DNA of 64,000 nt from Pseudomonas sp. stari2 (GTDB taxonomy: Bacteria > Pseudomonadota > Gammaproteobacteria > Pseudomonadales > Pseudomonadaceae). The stretch is from NCBI RefSeq assembly GCF_040760005.1, contig NZ_CP099760.1, forward strand, positions 4,087,501 to 4,151,500, given 5' to 3'. Below the pieces are notes generated by a model. That model ran no database searches. It was not told the origin of the DNA and worked only from the letters and a program-made list of their open reading frames with translations. The position numbers and the translations under genes were made by a program. Below are positions 36,111 to 44,532 of this stretch, in pieces (within the stretch, counting starts at the first letter, position 1; each line of letters starts with the position of its first letter).

Positions 36111-37512
36111 GGGAAACGGCCTCCGTGCCGAGGGACTGGAACGCGGAAAAGGGAATCGGATCGACCGGGAAACGCGGCCGCAGCCAGCCGACATCCTTGC
36201 GCCCGGTGGCCTGACGCAAGCGGTCGCTGCAATAGCCGACGCACATGCGCCCCTGGCAGTCGCCCATGCTCACGCGGGTGCGCATTTTCAAGCTGGCGAT
36301 GTCTTGCACGCCCTGCTCCAGCGCGCGGTCGATGTCGGCGCGGGTCGCATGTTCGCAGCGGCAGATCACCGTGTCCGCTGCTGGCAATGCGATTTGCCCG
36401 ACACCGCGTTCGGTGTAGCGATCCACCGCCGCACGGAAACGCACGATGGCTTTGAGTTTGCTCAGGTAACGGTCACGACGGACCCGCGCCAGTTCCTCTT
36501 CCAGCACACCGCGTTGCAACAGGATCGAAGTGGAGGCGATCTTGCCGGTCAGCATTGCCGCTTCACCGCCGCGAATCCCGCCCATGTCACCGGCCAGATG
36601 CACGTGAGGCTCGCTGCTTTGCTGCCAGATGCTGGCGTTGGCGCGCAGGTAACCGTCGTCGCTGAAGCCGTGATCCAGGCCCATTTGCTGACTCAACTGA
36701 GTACGCGGAATGAAGCCGTAGCCGACCGCCAGCGTCTTCGCCTCGAAGCGTTCGATACGGCTCATGTCCGGTTCCCACGTCGCCGAGTACGGCGCCACGC
36801 TGACGCTTTTCAGCTCGCCTTCGCCGTGCGCTTCGACCACGCCCCAGCCGTAGTTCATCGGGATGCCGTGCAGTTTCAGGTAGGCGAGCATGCTCAAGCC
36901 ATCGAGAAACAATTGCGGTTTGTTCAGCAGCGCCAGACTCTCCTTGGCAATCTTGCCGAACGCGCAGGCCTCGTAGACACCGGCAACACTCACGCCCGAC
37001 GCGTGCAACTGGGTCGCCACCAGCGGCAACAGCGGCCCGGTGCCGGCGATGACCACCGGTCCCTGCGGCTTGACCACGCCACTTTTGATCTGCAATTGCA
37101 GACCGCCGAGCATGATGACGCCGGGCAGCGTCCAGCCGGGAAACGGTACGCTGCGTTCGTGACAACCGGCGGCCAGCACCAGTTGCGGGTAGCTGATTTC
37201 GTGCAGGCGCTCATCGCCATCGAGCACCACCAGCGAGCGGGTGCCTTCGGCGCCGACTACCCGGTGATGCAGACGCACGTCGATCAGCCCGGCCTGCTCC
37301 TGAAAGTCGCCGTGCAGTTTGCTCAATGCCTCCGAGTAACGTGGCCCCAGATAATCCAGCTGCACGCCGTCACGCAGCGGCCCGCGATAGACCACGCCGC
37401 CAAGACGCGACGCCTCTTCAAGCAAGGTGCTGCGCACACCATGGCGCGCCAGTTCGATGGCCGCCGCCATGGCCGCCGGGCCGCCGCCGACAATAACCGG
37501 ATGCTGACTCAT
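36103..37512 (-). CDS. hcnB: hydrogen cyanide synthase subunit HcnB
   Basis: 469 residues, FAD/NAD-binding oxidoreductase with PVIVGGGPAAMAAAIELARHG at the N-terminus, GPVVIAGTGPLLPLVA as second dinucleotide fold, and a C-terminal Fe-S-type segment (VICRCEHATRADID ... MGDCQGRMCVGYC) with several cysteines. Matches HcnB length and domain order. It overlaps hcnA by four bases (ATGA). Confidence 0.95.
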   Translation of the reverse strand: MSQHPVIVGGGPAAMAAAIELARHGVRSTLLEEASRLGGVVYRGPLRDGVQLDYLGPRYSEALSKLHGDFQEQAGLIDVRLHHRVVGAEGTRSLVVLDGDERLHEISYPQLVLAAGCHERSVPFPGWTLPGVIMLGGLQLQIKSGVVKPQGPVVIAGTGPLLPLVATQLHASGVSVAGVYEACAFGKIAKESLALLNKPQLFLDGLSMLAYLKLHGIPMNYGWGVVEAHGEGELKSVSVAPYSATWEPDMSRIERFEAKTLAVGYGFIPRTQLSQQMGLDHGFSDDGYLRANASIWQQSSEPHVHLAGDMGGIRGGEAAMLTGKIASTSILLQRGVLEEELARVRRDRYLSKLKAIVRFRAAVDRYTERGVGQIALPAADTVICRCEHATRADIDRALEQGVQDIASLKMRTRVSMGDCQGRMCVGYCSDRLRQATGRKDVGWLRPRFPVDPIPFSAFQSLGTEAVSHE

Positions 37513-37823
37513 GGCGCCTCCTGTCCGTGAATGCGGTTGACTTGGGTTTCGACCTGCATGCCGTCACGTACCACGGTCTGGCAGGCGCGGCGCTTGTGCC
37601 GGCCGTTGATTTTCACCAGGCAGCACTGGCACACGCCCATGCCGCAATAGGCACCGCTGATCTGGTTGTGATCGTTGCGTGCGACCTGGCGCACGCCGAG
37701 GGACTGAATGACGCTGAGCACGGTTTCGCCGATGGCGGCAGTGACCGGCTGGCCGTTGATGTGGACAGTCATATCCGCCTGCGTCAAAGGCTGGATATCG
37801 AAGGTTCTTTCTAGGCAGTGCAT
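37509..37823 (-). CDS. hcnA: hydrogen cyanide synthase subunit HcnA
   Basis: 104 residues, a [2Fe-2S] protein. Cluster ligands are Cys60, Cys65, Cys68 and Cys81 (YCGMGVCQCCLV ... RACQTVV). It is closely similar to known Pseudomonas HcnA. The start at 37823 (MHCLER) is preferred over the ATG 12 bases upstream because it gives the usual HcnA length and places CACGGATGA as the ribosome site; the earlier ATG would fall inside that motif. First gene of hcnABC. Confidence 0.95.
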   Translation of the reverse strand: MHCLERTFDIQPLTQADMTVHINGQPVTAAIGETVLSVIQSLGVRQVARNDHNQISGAYCGMGVCQCCLVKINGRHKRRACQTVVRDGMQVETQVNRIHGQEAP

Positions 37824-37829
37824 TGCAAT

Positions 37830-37842
37830 GATCATCCGTGAA
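37830..37842 (-). promoter_or_regulatory. RsmA/RsmE-binding motif over the hcnA ribosome site
   Basis: TTCACGGATGATC on the minus strand covers the hcnA Shine-Dalgarno. It fits the known consensus A/UCANGGANGU/A for RsmA/RsmE, and hcnA is a known target of Gac/Rsm control in fluorescent pseudomonads. Three further GGA triplets occur upstream in the leader (CTGGATCG, GCGGAACC, AAGGAGC). Confidence 0.75.
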
Positions 37843-37996
37843 AAGTTCAGGTGAGGTTGAAACAGCTCCTTGCTGCACTACACCTCGCCGGCACGTGGGG
37901 GTTGTCTCTCTATCGGGCCGGCAGGTTGGTTCCGCTCGCGCAGCAACGTGCGCGCAAGCAATGTAGTCGATCCAGCGGCAAGGGCCTGGAAATTTC

Positions 37997-38038
37997 ACGG
38001 TAGGGGATATCGCACCGAGGAATATTGATCCAGGCCAT
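37997..38038 (-). promoter_or_regulatory. candidate hcnA promoter with degenerate ANR box
   Basis: On the plus strand TTGAT-CCAG-GCCAT at 38025-38038: one half-site is a perfect TTGAT, the other matches the ANR consensus ATCAA at two of five bases. A TACCGT -10 candidate at 37997-38002 puts its centre near -41.5, as for ANR-activated promoters. The leader would be about 167 bases. hcnA is known to be ANR-dependent elsewhere; the site here is by eye. Confidence 0.45.
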
Positions 38039-38065
38039 GGAAATGACTGTACGGTTCTGTGCCGA

Positions 38066-38614
38066 TCAGTTGGAGAAGACGAACTGCCCTTTGATCTTTT
38101 TCGAGCCGATGAAACCGAGGTCGGGGAACAGCTTGGTTTTCAGCCACGCGACATAAAACACCAGGGCCAGGGTGAGGCCTGCGCTGACCAGCGTGGCCAC
38201 CGGATCTTCGGCGTAGTCCTTGAACAGACGTGGAAACTGGCTGAGCGAGAGGATCACGAAAACGGTGTAGGTCTGCGCGGAGTACTTGTAAAAACCCCAC
38301 GCAAACAGCAGAGGGATAGCGCCCCCGATCAGCGTAAGCACCAGAGCCAACCCGAGACTGGAGTTCCAGCCCAGGGCAAATCCGATCAGGGCACCGATCA
38401 ACGCCTGAATGCCGAATAAAACAATCAGAATCGTGACCTTGCGCGCATGCTGGCGTTGCAGTGCCGGGTCAATGCGCGAACCGATCCAGTAAGCCAACAC
38501 TCGATCCTTGACCGCCCCACCCGACAACGCCTTGAAGGTTTCGGTCTTCGAACGACCGGCATCCAGCATTTCATCCAGTTGTCGCTTGGTTTCCTTCTTG
38601 TCCAACGTCTTCAT
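38066..38614 (-). CDS. polytopic membrane protein of unknown function
   Basis: 182 residues. A charged cytoplasmic head (about 1-55) leads into four hydrophobic segments (about 62-78, 80-105, 112-126, 138-155) and a basic C-terminus (FIGSKKIKGQFVFSN). No family recognised. AAGG directly abuts the ATG, an awkward spacing, so the true start could be Met15 instead. Separated from hcnA by 242 bases that hold the hcn promoter. Confidence 0.65.
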   Translation of the reverse strand: MKTLDKKETKRQLDEMLDAGRSKTETFKALSGGAVKDRVLAYWIGSRIDPALQRQHARKVTILIVLFGIQALIGALIGFALGWNSSLGLALVLTLIGGAIPLLFAWGFYKYSAQTYTVFVILSLSQFPRLFKDYAEDPVATLVSAGLTLALVFYVAWLKTKLFPDLGFIGSKKIKGQFVFSN

Positions 38615-38683
38615 CCTTAAACAGAAATTGAAGCGGCCGATCCGCTTCCGGCGTCGATTCTGGCTGCTGGCTCTCTGGAAAGC

Positions 38684-38720
38684 AAAAAGCCGCTTCAACC
38701 CGAAGGTGGAAGCGGCCGAG
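38684..38720 (-). terminator. terminator of the 24-codon membrane peptide gene
   Basis: Minus strand: stem GGCCGCTTCCACC / GGTTGAAGCGGC (one mismatch) with loop TTCG, followed by a run of T. It lies just after the 38739 stop. Confidence 0.8.
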
Positions 38721-38738
38721 GCAAAAGCCCCAGAGGGA

Positions 38739-38813
38739 TCAGTGCACGAACAGGGCGATCAGGATGATGATCGGGATTGGCACGCCGAGGAAAAACAGCA
38801 GTAATGAGCGCAT
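38739..38813 (-). CDS. 24-residue single-pass membrane peptide
   Basis: Short gene encoding MRSLLLFFLGVPIPIIILIA plus LFVH, almost entirely hydrophobic with a VPIP kink. AAGGAG sits 7 bases ahead of the ATG, an ideal ribosome site, and a clear terminator follows, so this is more than a chance reading frame. It follows the larger 38829-39767 membrane protein gene by 15 bases and is likely co-transcribed. Function unknown. Confidence 0.75.
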   Translation of the reverse strand: MRSLLLFFLGVPIPIIILIALFVH

Positions 38814-38828
38814 GGTGATGCTCCTTGA

Positions 38829-39767
38829 TTAGCGGACTGGGGGCACAGTGGTCGTGGTGTAGGTTTCGACTTCGACGTACTCGACCGCATCCCGGCGGCG
38901 ACCGCCGAAGGTGGCCGACAGGCTGGCGAAGAACGCACCGGCCAGCAGTGCGATGAACATCCACAGCGAGGTCCAGGCAGCGACTTTGGCGGCGGTGTCA
39001 GCGGCTTGCTGTGCTTTGATCTTGGCGTCGGCAATGGCTTTTTGCGTACGGGCGTAGATTTCATCGACGCGACGTTCGGCATCTGCCTGGGTCAGGTTGG
39101 TACGTTGCGCGACCAGTTGTGCGAGATAGGTACGATCCTCGGGGCTGAGCTGACCGTTGGCCAGGCTCTGGGCGAAAATCCGGGTCACGGTGCCACGGGC
39201 GGCGTCATCGCTGACGGCGGCGGGACGGTCATCGCGGAACAGGCTGTCAACGAAGTAACCATACTGATTGCTGTCGGTGTTGGCGGCGGCAGTACCGGCC
39301 GCTTGGGTCATGGCACTGGCCGCACCACCGGCGACACTCGCACCGGCCTGCACACCACCGCTGACGATGCTGCTGACCGAACCGACCACCAAAGTAGCCG
39401 TGACCAGCGTGGCCACGCACCAGGCGAGAAAACCATGGGCGGTGTCGCGGAAATACACCTCGTCACCGTGCATGTTCGCCCACTTCACCCGCAGGCGACC
39501 GGCAATGTAGCCACCCAGGCCGGAAGCGATGATTTGTGTAGCGGCCAGCCAGACAATCGTTGAAATGCCCAGGCCCTTGGCGCTGACACCCTCCCCGGCC
39601 CACGGTGAAACAGCGGAGAAGCCCAGACCGAAGCCAAGCAGCACCAGAATCATCGACAGTGCCGCAGCGGCTGCGGCCCCGGCGAAGATCGCGCCCCAGG
39701 ACACCCCTGAGACGTTGCTCGACTCGCCATCAAAGGCAGGATAAAACCCATCAGAGGATCTATTCAT
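38829..39767 (-). CDS. membrane protein of unknown function
   Basis: 312 residues with a soluble serine-rich N-terminus and membrane segments at about 24-50, 70-95, 114-145 and 277-298. A central Ala/Gly-rich stretch leads to a charged helix (about 185-270, TQADAERRVDEIYARTQKA) likely to be a coiled coil. The tail is EYVEVETYTTTTVPPVR. Start 39767 (MNRSSDGF) is chosen over a longer in-frame reading because GGGAG lies ahead. It heads the unit with the 24-residue peptide. Role unknown. Confidence 0.75.
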   Translation of the reverse strand: MNRSSDGFYPAFDGESSNVSGVSWGAIFAGAAAAAALSMILVLLGFGLGFSAVSPWAGEGVSAKGLGISTIVWLAATQIIASGLGGYIAGRLRVKWANMHGDEVYFRDTAHGFLAWCVATLVTATLVVGSVSSIVSGGVQAGASVAGGAASAMTQAAGTAAANTDSNQYGYFVDSLFRDDRPAAVSDDAARGTVTRIFAQSLANGQLSPEDRTYLAQLVAQRTNLTQADAERRVDEIYARTQKAIADAKIKAQQAADTAAKVAAWTSLWMFIALLAGAFFASLSATFGGRRRDAVEYVEVETYTTTTVPPVR

Positions 39768-40065
39768 TGTTGTTCTGCTCCCGGCATGAAAAATGGTGTT
39801 ACAACTCGTCAGCAGATGAATTGCAGTGACCGTGCCAGTCGCCAACATTAAATAAATCTTTTAAATTCAATGATTTAAAAATAAGGAACTTCCCGGGACC
39901 ATGCAATTTGCAACAACGGTGCAATCGCAGCGGGTTTTATGCATTGGCACAAAAAAACGGCCCGGGCCGTTTGTATCAACTACAACATGAAAGTTAATTT
40001 AAAGCGTTATTGCAAAATCTTGGCAAAATGCTGCCATTCCGTTTGAACCGATCAGCAGGCCCACC

Positions 40066-40749
40066 ATGACTCGCATCCTGACCATCGAAGACGACGCCGT
40101 GACCGCCCGGGAAATCGTCGCCGAACTGAGCAGCCACGGCCTCGACGTGGATTGGGTCGACAACGGCCGCGAAGGCCTCGACCGCGCCGTCAGCGGCAAT
40201 TACGACCTGATTACCCTCGACCGCATGCTGCCCGAACTCGATGGCCTGGCCATCGTCACCACCCTGCGTACCATGGGCGTGTCCACGCCGATCCTGATGA
40301 TCAGCGCCCTGTCCGATGTCGATGAACGCGTGCGCGGCCTGCGCGCCGGCGGTGACGATTACCTGACCAAACCCTTCGCCACCGACGAGATGGCGGCCCG
40401 GGTCGAAGTATTGCTGCGCCGCCAGAACAACGGCGGCACCCAGCCGACTACTCTGCGTGTGGCGGACCTGGAACTGGACCTGATCAGCCACGAAGCCAGC
40501 CGTGCCGAACAGGTGCTGACGCTGTTGCCGACCGAATACAAACTGCTGGAATTCCTGATGCGTAACAGCGGCCAGATCCTGTCGCGGATGATGATTTTCG
40601 AGGAAGTCTGGGGCTATCACTTCGACCCGGGCACCAACCTGATCGACGTGCACATCGGTCGCCTGCGCAAGAAGATCGACCCGCCGGGCAACGTCCCGCT
40701 GATCCGCACGGTGCGAGGCTCGGGTTATGTCATTGCCGAACCCGTCTGA
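40066..40749 (+). CDS. OmpR-family response regulator
   Basis: 227 residues: receiver domain with acidic pocket Glu8/Asp9/Asp10, phospho-acceptor Asp52 (LITLDRMLPELDG) and Lys in YLTKPF, then a winged-helix output domain (ILSRMMIFEEVWGYHFDPGTNLIDVHIGRLRKKI). Transcribed with the overlapping histidine kinase gene. A 298-base AT-rich gap upstream (39768-40065) should hold its promoter and that of the divergent membrane protein; I see no repeat or gene in it. Confidence 0.93.
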   Translation: MTRILTIEDDAVTAREIVAELSSHGLDVDWVDNGREGLDRAVSGNYDLITLDRMLPELDGLAIVTTLRTMGVSTPILMISALSDVDERVRGLRAGGDDYLTKPFATDEMAARVEVLLRRQNNGGTQPTTLRVADLELDLISHEASRAEQVLTLLPTEYKLLEFLMRNSGQILSRMMIFEEVWGYHFDPGTNLIDVHIGRLRKKIDPPGNVPLIRTVRGSGYVIAEPV

Positions 40750-42121
40750 CGGTTGGCGTTCCTCCAGCAGCCGGCTGCTGGCGCTTTACAGTTCGTTGTT
40801 CGTGGCCTGGAGCGGGATCCTCATGGGGGTCATGTATTTCGAGGTGTCCGGTTACCTCGACAACCTGGCCAAGCATTCGTTGATGCAGCGTCAGCACCTG
40901 TTCTCGCACTTTCGCGGCGAACAGCTGGAAGACGCACTCGCCGCCAGCATGACCTTCGACATTCGCGGAATCGACGCCTACGGTCTGTTCGCCGCCGACC
41001 ACACCTACCTCGGCGGGGCCTTGCAGCAGATGCCCGCCGGCCTGCCGCTGGACGGCAAGATCCACGAGCTGCGCGACTGCTCCGAGTCCGACGACCCGAC
41101 CCTGCCTGCCGACAGCTGCGATGCTGTCGCCACCCCGACCCGCGATGGTCGCTGGCTGGTACTGGTGCGCGACAACGGTTCGCTGTTCGCCGTGACCCGG
41201 ATCATTCTGCGCGCCCTGCTCTGGGGCGTTTCGCTGACGATTGTGCCGGGGGTCATCGGCTGGCATTTGCTGCGGCGTCGGCCGTTACGACGAATTCGCG
41301 CAATTCAGGCCAGCGCCCAGTCGATTGTCGCCGGAGACCTGACTCATCGATTGCCCGTATCCAATCGCCGCGACGAACTGGACATGCTCGCGGCCATCGT
41401 CAACGCCATGCTCGATCGCATCGAGCGCCTGATGAACGAAGTCAAAGGCGTGTGCGACAACATCGCCCACGACCTGCGCACCCCGCTGACCCGCCTGCGA
41501 GCGCAGTTGTATCGCATGCAACAGCAGGCCGGCGAAGGCTCGCCGGAGGCCGCGCAACTGGATCTGGTGCTGGCCGAGGCGGATACGCTGATGGCGCGTT
41601 TTCGGGGTTTGCTGAGGATTTCCGAACTGGAAGACCGCCAGCGCCGTTCCGGATTCGTGGAGCTCGATCCGGTGCGGCTGCTGCAGGAGCTGCACGAGTT
41701 CTACCTGCCGCTGGCGGAGGAAGACGAACTGCGTTTCGAGCTGAACATGCCGGAAACCCTGCCGATGCTCAATGGTGACCGAGCGCTGTTGTTTGAGGCG
41801 CTGGCCAACCTGTTGAGCAACTCGATCAAGTTCACCCCGCCGGGAGGCACGGTGATTTTGCGTGGGGTCAATGATGCGGGACATACGCGGATCGAAGTGC
41901 ACGATTCCGGCCCCGGCATTCCAGAGTCGGAACGGGAAGCGGTGTTCCAGCGTTTCTATCGCGCTGAGGGCGGGCAACCGCAAAGCGGTTTCGGGCTGGG
42001 GCTGTCGATCGTCGCGGCGATTGTCAGCCTGCACGGGTTCAGTCTTGAGGTGGGTCGCAGCGACCTGGGTGGGGCGAAACTGGTGCTTGATTGTCGACAG
42101 CGTCTGATTTCACAGTCCTGA
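40727..42121 (+). CDS. sensor histidine kinase
   Basis: 464 residues. Membrane segments at about 18-38 and 160-180 flank a periplasmic domain that holds just two cysteines, Cys118 and Cys131, in an acidic loop (RDCSESDD ... PADSCD). HAMP (181-235) follows, then HisKA with His248 (NIAHDLRTPLTRLR) and HATPase (NLLSNSIKF, DSGPGIP, GFGLGLSI). The start overlaps the regulator gene by 23 bases. The cysteine pair could form a disulfide or bind metal and so take part in sensing; the signal is not known. Confidence 0.92.
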   Translation: MSLPNPSDGWRSSSSRLLALYSSLFVAWSGILMGVMYFEVSGYLDNLAKHSLMQRQHLFSHFRGEQLEDALAASMTFDIRGIDAYGLFAADHTYLGGALQQMPAGLPLDGKIHELRDCSESDDPTLPADSCDAVATPTRDGRWLVLVRDNGSLFAVTRIILRALLWGVSLTIVPGVIGWHLLRRRPLRRIRAIQASAQSIVAGDLTHRLPVSNRRDELDMLAAIVNAMLDRIERLMNEVKGVCDNIAHDLRTPLTRLRAQLYRMQQQAGEGSPEAAQLDLVLAEADTLMARFRGLLRISELEDRQRRSGFVELDPVRLLQELHEFYLPLAEEDELRFELNMPETLPMLNGDRALLFEALANLLSNSIKFTPPGGTVILRGVNDAGHTRIEVHDSGPGIPESEREAVFQRFYRAEGGQPQSGFGLGLSIVAAIVSLHGFSLEVGRSDLGGAKLVLDCRQRLISQS

Positions 42122-42133
42122 CTTTTGGGCAGT

Positions 42134-42161
42134 GATCGTTCCCACGTGCGTGGGAACGATC
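42134..42161. repeat. perfect palindromic repeat
   Basis: GATCGTTCCCACG-TG-CGTGGGAACGATC, 28 bp, perfect arms. This element is widespread between genes in Pseudomonas. It lies between convergent genes and may act in transcription termination. Confidence 0.88.
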
Positions 42162-42168
42162 ATGAAAC

Positions 42169-42579
42169 TCAGGCCGGGTAGTTGGCCCGCAGCGCTTCCA
42201 GTCCACCCTGATAGATGCCGCTGAACAGCGCCACCACTTCCTCATCGCTCACGCCCTTGGCGGTGAAGCGCCCCGACCACGTCACCTTCGCGCCCTGACC
42301 CTGGGCTTCGACGCGAATCGTCGCCAGATAATCGGTGGCCGGAAACGGTGCCTGGAGGATCGAATAGCTGTAGGTCTTGCCGGCGTTATCGAAGCTTTCC
42401 AGGCGCTCGACCACCTCCCCGCCATCGGCGGTTTGCAGGCTGCGCACACGCCCGCCCTCACTCAGTTCACTCTTGGGAATGAACGGCAGCCAGTCCGGCA
42501 GCGTGTTGAAGCCGCCGATCAATTGCCAGACCTGATCGGCCGAAGCCGGGATGTCGATGGATGCTGATGCTGTTGCCAT
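42169..42579 (-). CDS. SRPBCC (START/Bet v1-like) family protein
   Basis: 136 residues with the typical SRPBCC opening SIDIPASADQVWQLIGGFNTLPDWLPFIP and a terminal amphipathic helix; a hydrophobic-ligand-binding fold. PYR/MxaD-like subgroup by style. It is the last gene of the AKR-SDR-SRPBCC unit, 23 bases after the SDR gene. It may bind the substrate or product of the two reductases. Confidence 0.85.
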   Translation of the reverse strand: MATASASIDIPASADQVWQLIGGFNTLPDWLPFIPKSELSEGGRVRSLQTADGGEVVERLESFDNAGKTYSYSILQAPFPATDYLATIRVEAQGQGAKVTWSGRFTAKGVSDEEVVALFSGIYQGGLEALRANYPA

Positions 42580-42602
42580 AAATAAATGTCTCTCTCAAAA
42601 AT

Positions 42603-43400
42603 TCAGATTGCCAGGCTGTCGACCACGCCGCCGTCGACGCGCAGTGCGGCGCCGGTGGTGGCCGAGGACAGCGGTGAAGCGATGTACGTCACCAGGTGCG
42701 CGACTTCTTCGACATTGGCCACGCGCTGGATGATCGAGGTCGGACGTGCTCGGCGCACAAAGGCGTCGGCTTCATCCCGCAGGCTGCGACCGGATTCGGC
42801 AGCAGCGTCCTTGAGCATCTCTTCGACGCCATCGGTGAAGGTCGGCCCGGGCAGGATTGCATTGACCGTAACCCCGGTGCCGGCCAGGCGTTTGGCCAGA
42901 CCATGGGACACCGCGAGGTTGGCGCTTTTGGTCACGCCGTAGTTGATCATGTCGGCCGGGGTCGCCACGCCGGATTCCGAAGACAGGAAGATCACCCGGC
43001 CCCAGCCCTGCTCGACCATCGCCGGCACGTAATGCCGCGACAGGCGCACGCCGGAAATCACGTTGATTTCATAGAAGCGCGTCCACTCATCGTCGGGCGC
43101 GTCGAAGAAATCCACGGCGTTGTAGATCCCCAGGTTGTTTACCAGGATGTCGGCTTTCGGTTCGGCGGCAAACAGCTTTTGCGCGCCTTCGGCCGTGCCC
43201 AGATCCGCCGTCAGACCGCGCAGTTTCGCGCCCGGAACGGCTTGTCGAATGCTCGCCAGCGCCTGGTCGACCTTGGCCGAGTCTCGGCCGATCACCACCA
43301 CCGTGGCGCCCGCCTCGGCCAGCGACTGGCTGATGCCCAAACCGATACCCGCCGTGCTGCCGCTGACAATCGCCAGTTTTCCGCTCAGATCGATCTTCAT
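42603..43400 (-). CDS. SDR-family oxidoreductase
   Basis: 265 residues, classical short-chain dehydrogenase: cofactor motif SGSTAGIGLGIS (13-24), NNLGIYN, and catalytic Ser141, Tyr154, Lys158 (NYGVTKSA). Arg39 after the second strand (VIGRDSAK) favours NADP. It overlaps the aldo/keto reductase gene by four bases. Substrate not evident. Confidence 0.92.
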   Translation of the reverse strand: MKIDLSGKLAIVSGSTAGIGLGISQSLAEAGATVVVIGRDSAKVDQALASIRQAVPGAKLRGLTADLGTAEGAQKLFAAEPKADILVNNLGIYNAVDFFDAPDDEWTRFYEINVISGVRLSRHYVPAMVEQGWGRVIFLSSESGVATPADMINYGVTKSANLAVSHGLAKRLAGTGVTVNAILPGPTFTDGVEEMLKDAAAESGRSLRDEADAFVRRARPTSIIQRVANVEEVAHLVTYIASPLSSATTGAALRVDGGVVDSLAI

Positions 43401-44419
43401 GCTTTCACCTCGTCGATAGGTAATGGTGCACGTTCGGACACCAGTTTCGCTTCACGCATGGCCTGCCAGAAACCGGCCGGAATGACCGCCGACAGCGCCG
43501 CCATGTCTTCGGCGATGCGCCCCGGTTTGCTCGCGCCGGGAATCACTGCCGCCACTGCCGGATTGGCCAGCGAGAATTGTAGTGCAGCCGCTTTGATATC
43601 CACGCCGTGGGCCGCGGCGATGCGTTTGATCTGTTCGACCCTGGCAATGATTTGTGTGCTGGCCTTCTGGTATTCGAAGTGCGCGCCACCGGCCAGGATC
43701 CCCGAGCTGTAAGGGCCGCCGACGACGATTTCAACGTTCTGCGCCCGCGCCGAATCCATCAGGCGCTGCAGGGCCCGTTCATGGTCCAGAAGAGTGTAGC
43801 GGCCGGCCAGCAGAAAGCCGTCGGGCTGCGCCTCGATCAGATCAAGGGTCAATTCGCAGGGTTCAACCTTGTTCACGCCCAGCCCCCAGCCCTTGATCAC
43901 GCCCTCTTCACGCAGACGGGTCAGGACTTTGAAGGCGCCGGTGCGGGCCTGATTGAAGTACTCCAGCCATTGGTCGCCGTAGAAATCCTGAGCGATGTCG
44001 TGAACCCAGACGATGTCGAGGCGATCGGTTTTCAGGCGTTCGAGGCTGTCTTCGATCGAGCGCAAGGTGGCGTCGGCGCTGTAGTCGTTGACGATCTTGT
44101 TCGGGCGACCGTGTTCGAACACCCCGCTTTTCTCGCCCAGATCCCGGGCGGCGGCGTCTTCGACTTCATCGAGAATCACCCGGCCGACCTTGGTGCTGAG
44201 CACATAGTCGTCGCGCTTGTAGCGGGACAGTGCTTCGCCGAGGCGGATTTCCGAGAGGCCCGAGCCGTAGAACGGCGCGGTGTCAAAATAACGCACGCCG
44301 GCATCCCACGCCGCATGCACGGTGGCCTGGGCTTCTTCCTCAGGAATGGCACGGAACATGTTGCCCAGTGGCGCAGTGCCGAAGCCCAAATGGCCGGGCA
44401 GCTTGTCTTTCAAACTCAT
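43397..44419 (-). CDS. aldo/keto reductase
   Basis: 340 residues, TIM-barrel AKR with GFGTAPLGNMF at the start, catalytic Asp/Tyr in YFDTAPFYGSG, Lys in LSTKVGR and His in DIVWVHDIAQDF. Closest in style to D-threo-aldose/L-fucose dehydrogenase and pyridoxal 4-dehydrogenase-type members. First gene of the unit, divergent from a LysR gene 113 bases away with a dyad between. Confidence 0.9.
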   Translation of the reverse strand: MSLKDKLPGHLGFGTAPLGNMFRAIPEEEAQATVHAAWDAGVRYFDTAPFYGSGLSEIRLGEALSRYKRDDYVLSTKVGRVILDEVEDAAARDLGEKSGVFEHGRPNKIVNDYSADATLRSIEDSLERLKTDRLDIVWVHDIAQDFYGDQWLEYFNQARTGAFKVLTRLREEGVIKGWGLGVNKVEPCELTLDLIEAQPDGFLLAGRYTLLDHERALQRLMDSARAQNVEIVVGGPYSSGILAGGAHFEYQKASTQIIARVEQIKRIAAAHGVDIKAAALQFSLANPAVAAVIPGASKPGRIAEDMAALSAVIPAGFWQAMREAKLVSERAPLPIDEVKA

Positions 44420-44470
44420 GGGGATTTCCTCGTAGTGTCTGGGTCGTGGATGACCGTTGAGCAGATCCTA

Positions 44471-44483
44471 GATTGCGACAATC
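44471..44483. promoter_or_regulatory. candidate LysR-type binding site
   Basis: Perfect dyad GATTG-CGA-CAATC in the divergent AKR/lysR gap, of the size and position expected for a LysR regulator acting on both promoters. Confidence 0.55.
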
Positions 44484-44532
44484 AGACCGTCCAAGACATA
44501 ATGCGCAGCACTTGAGTCCCTGAAGGTCTGAC

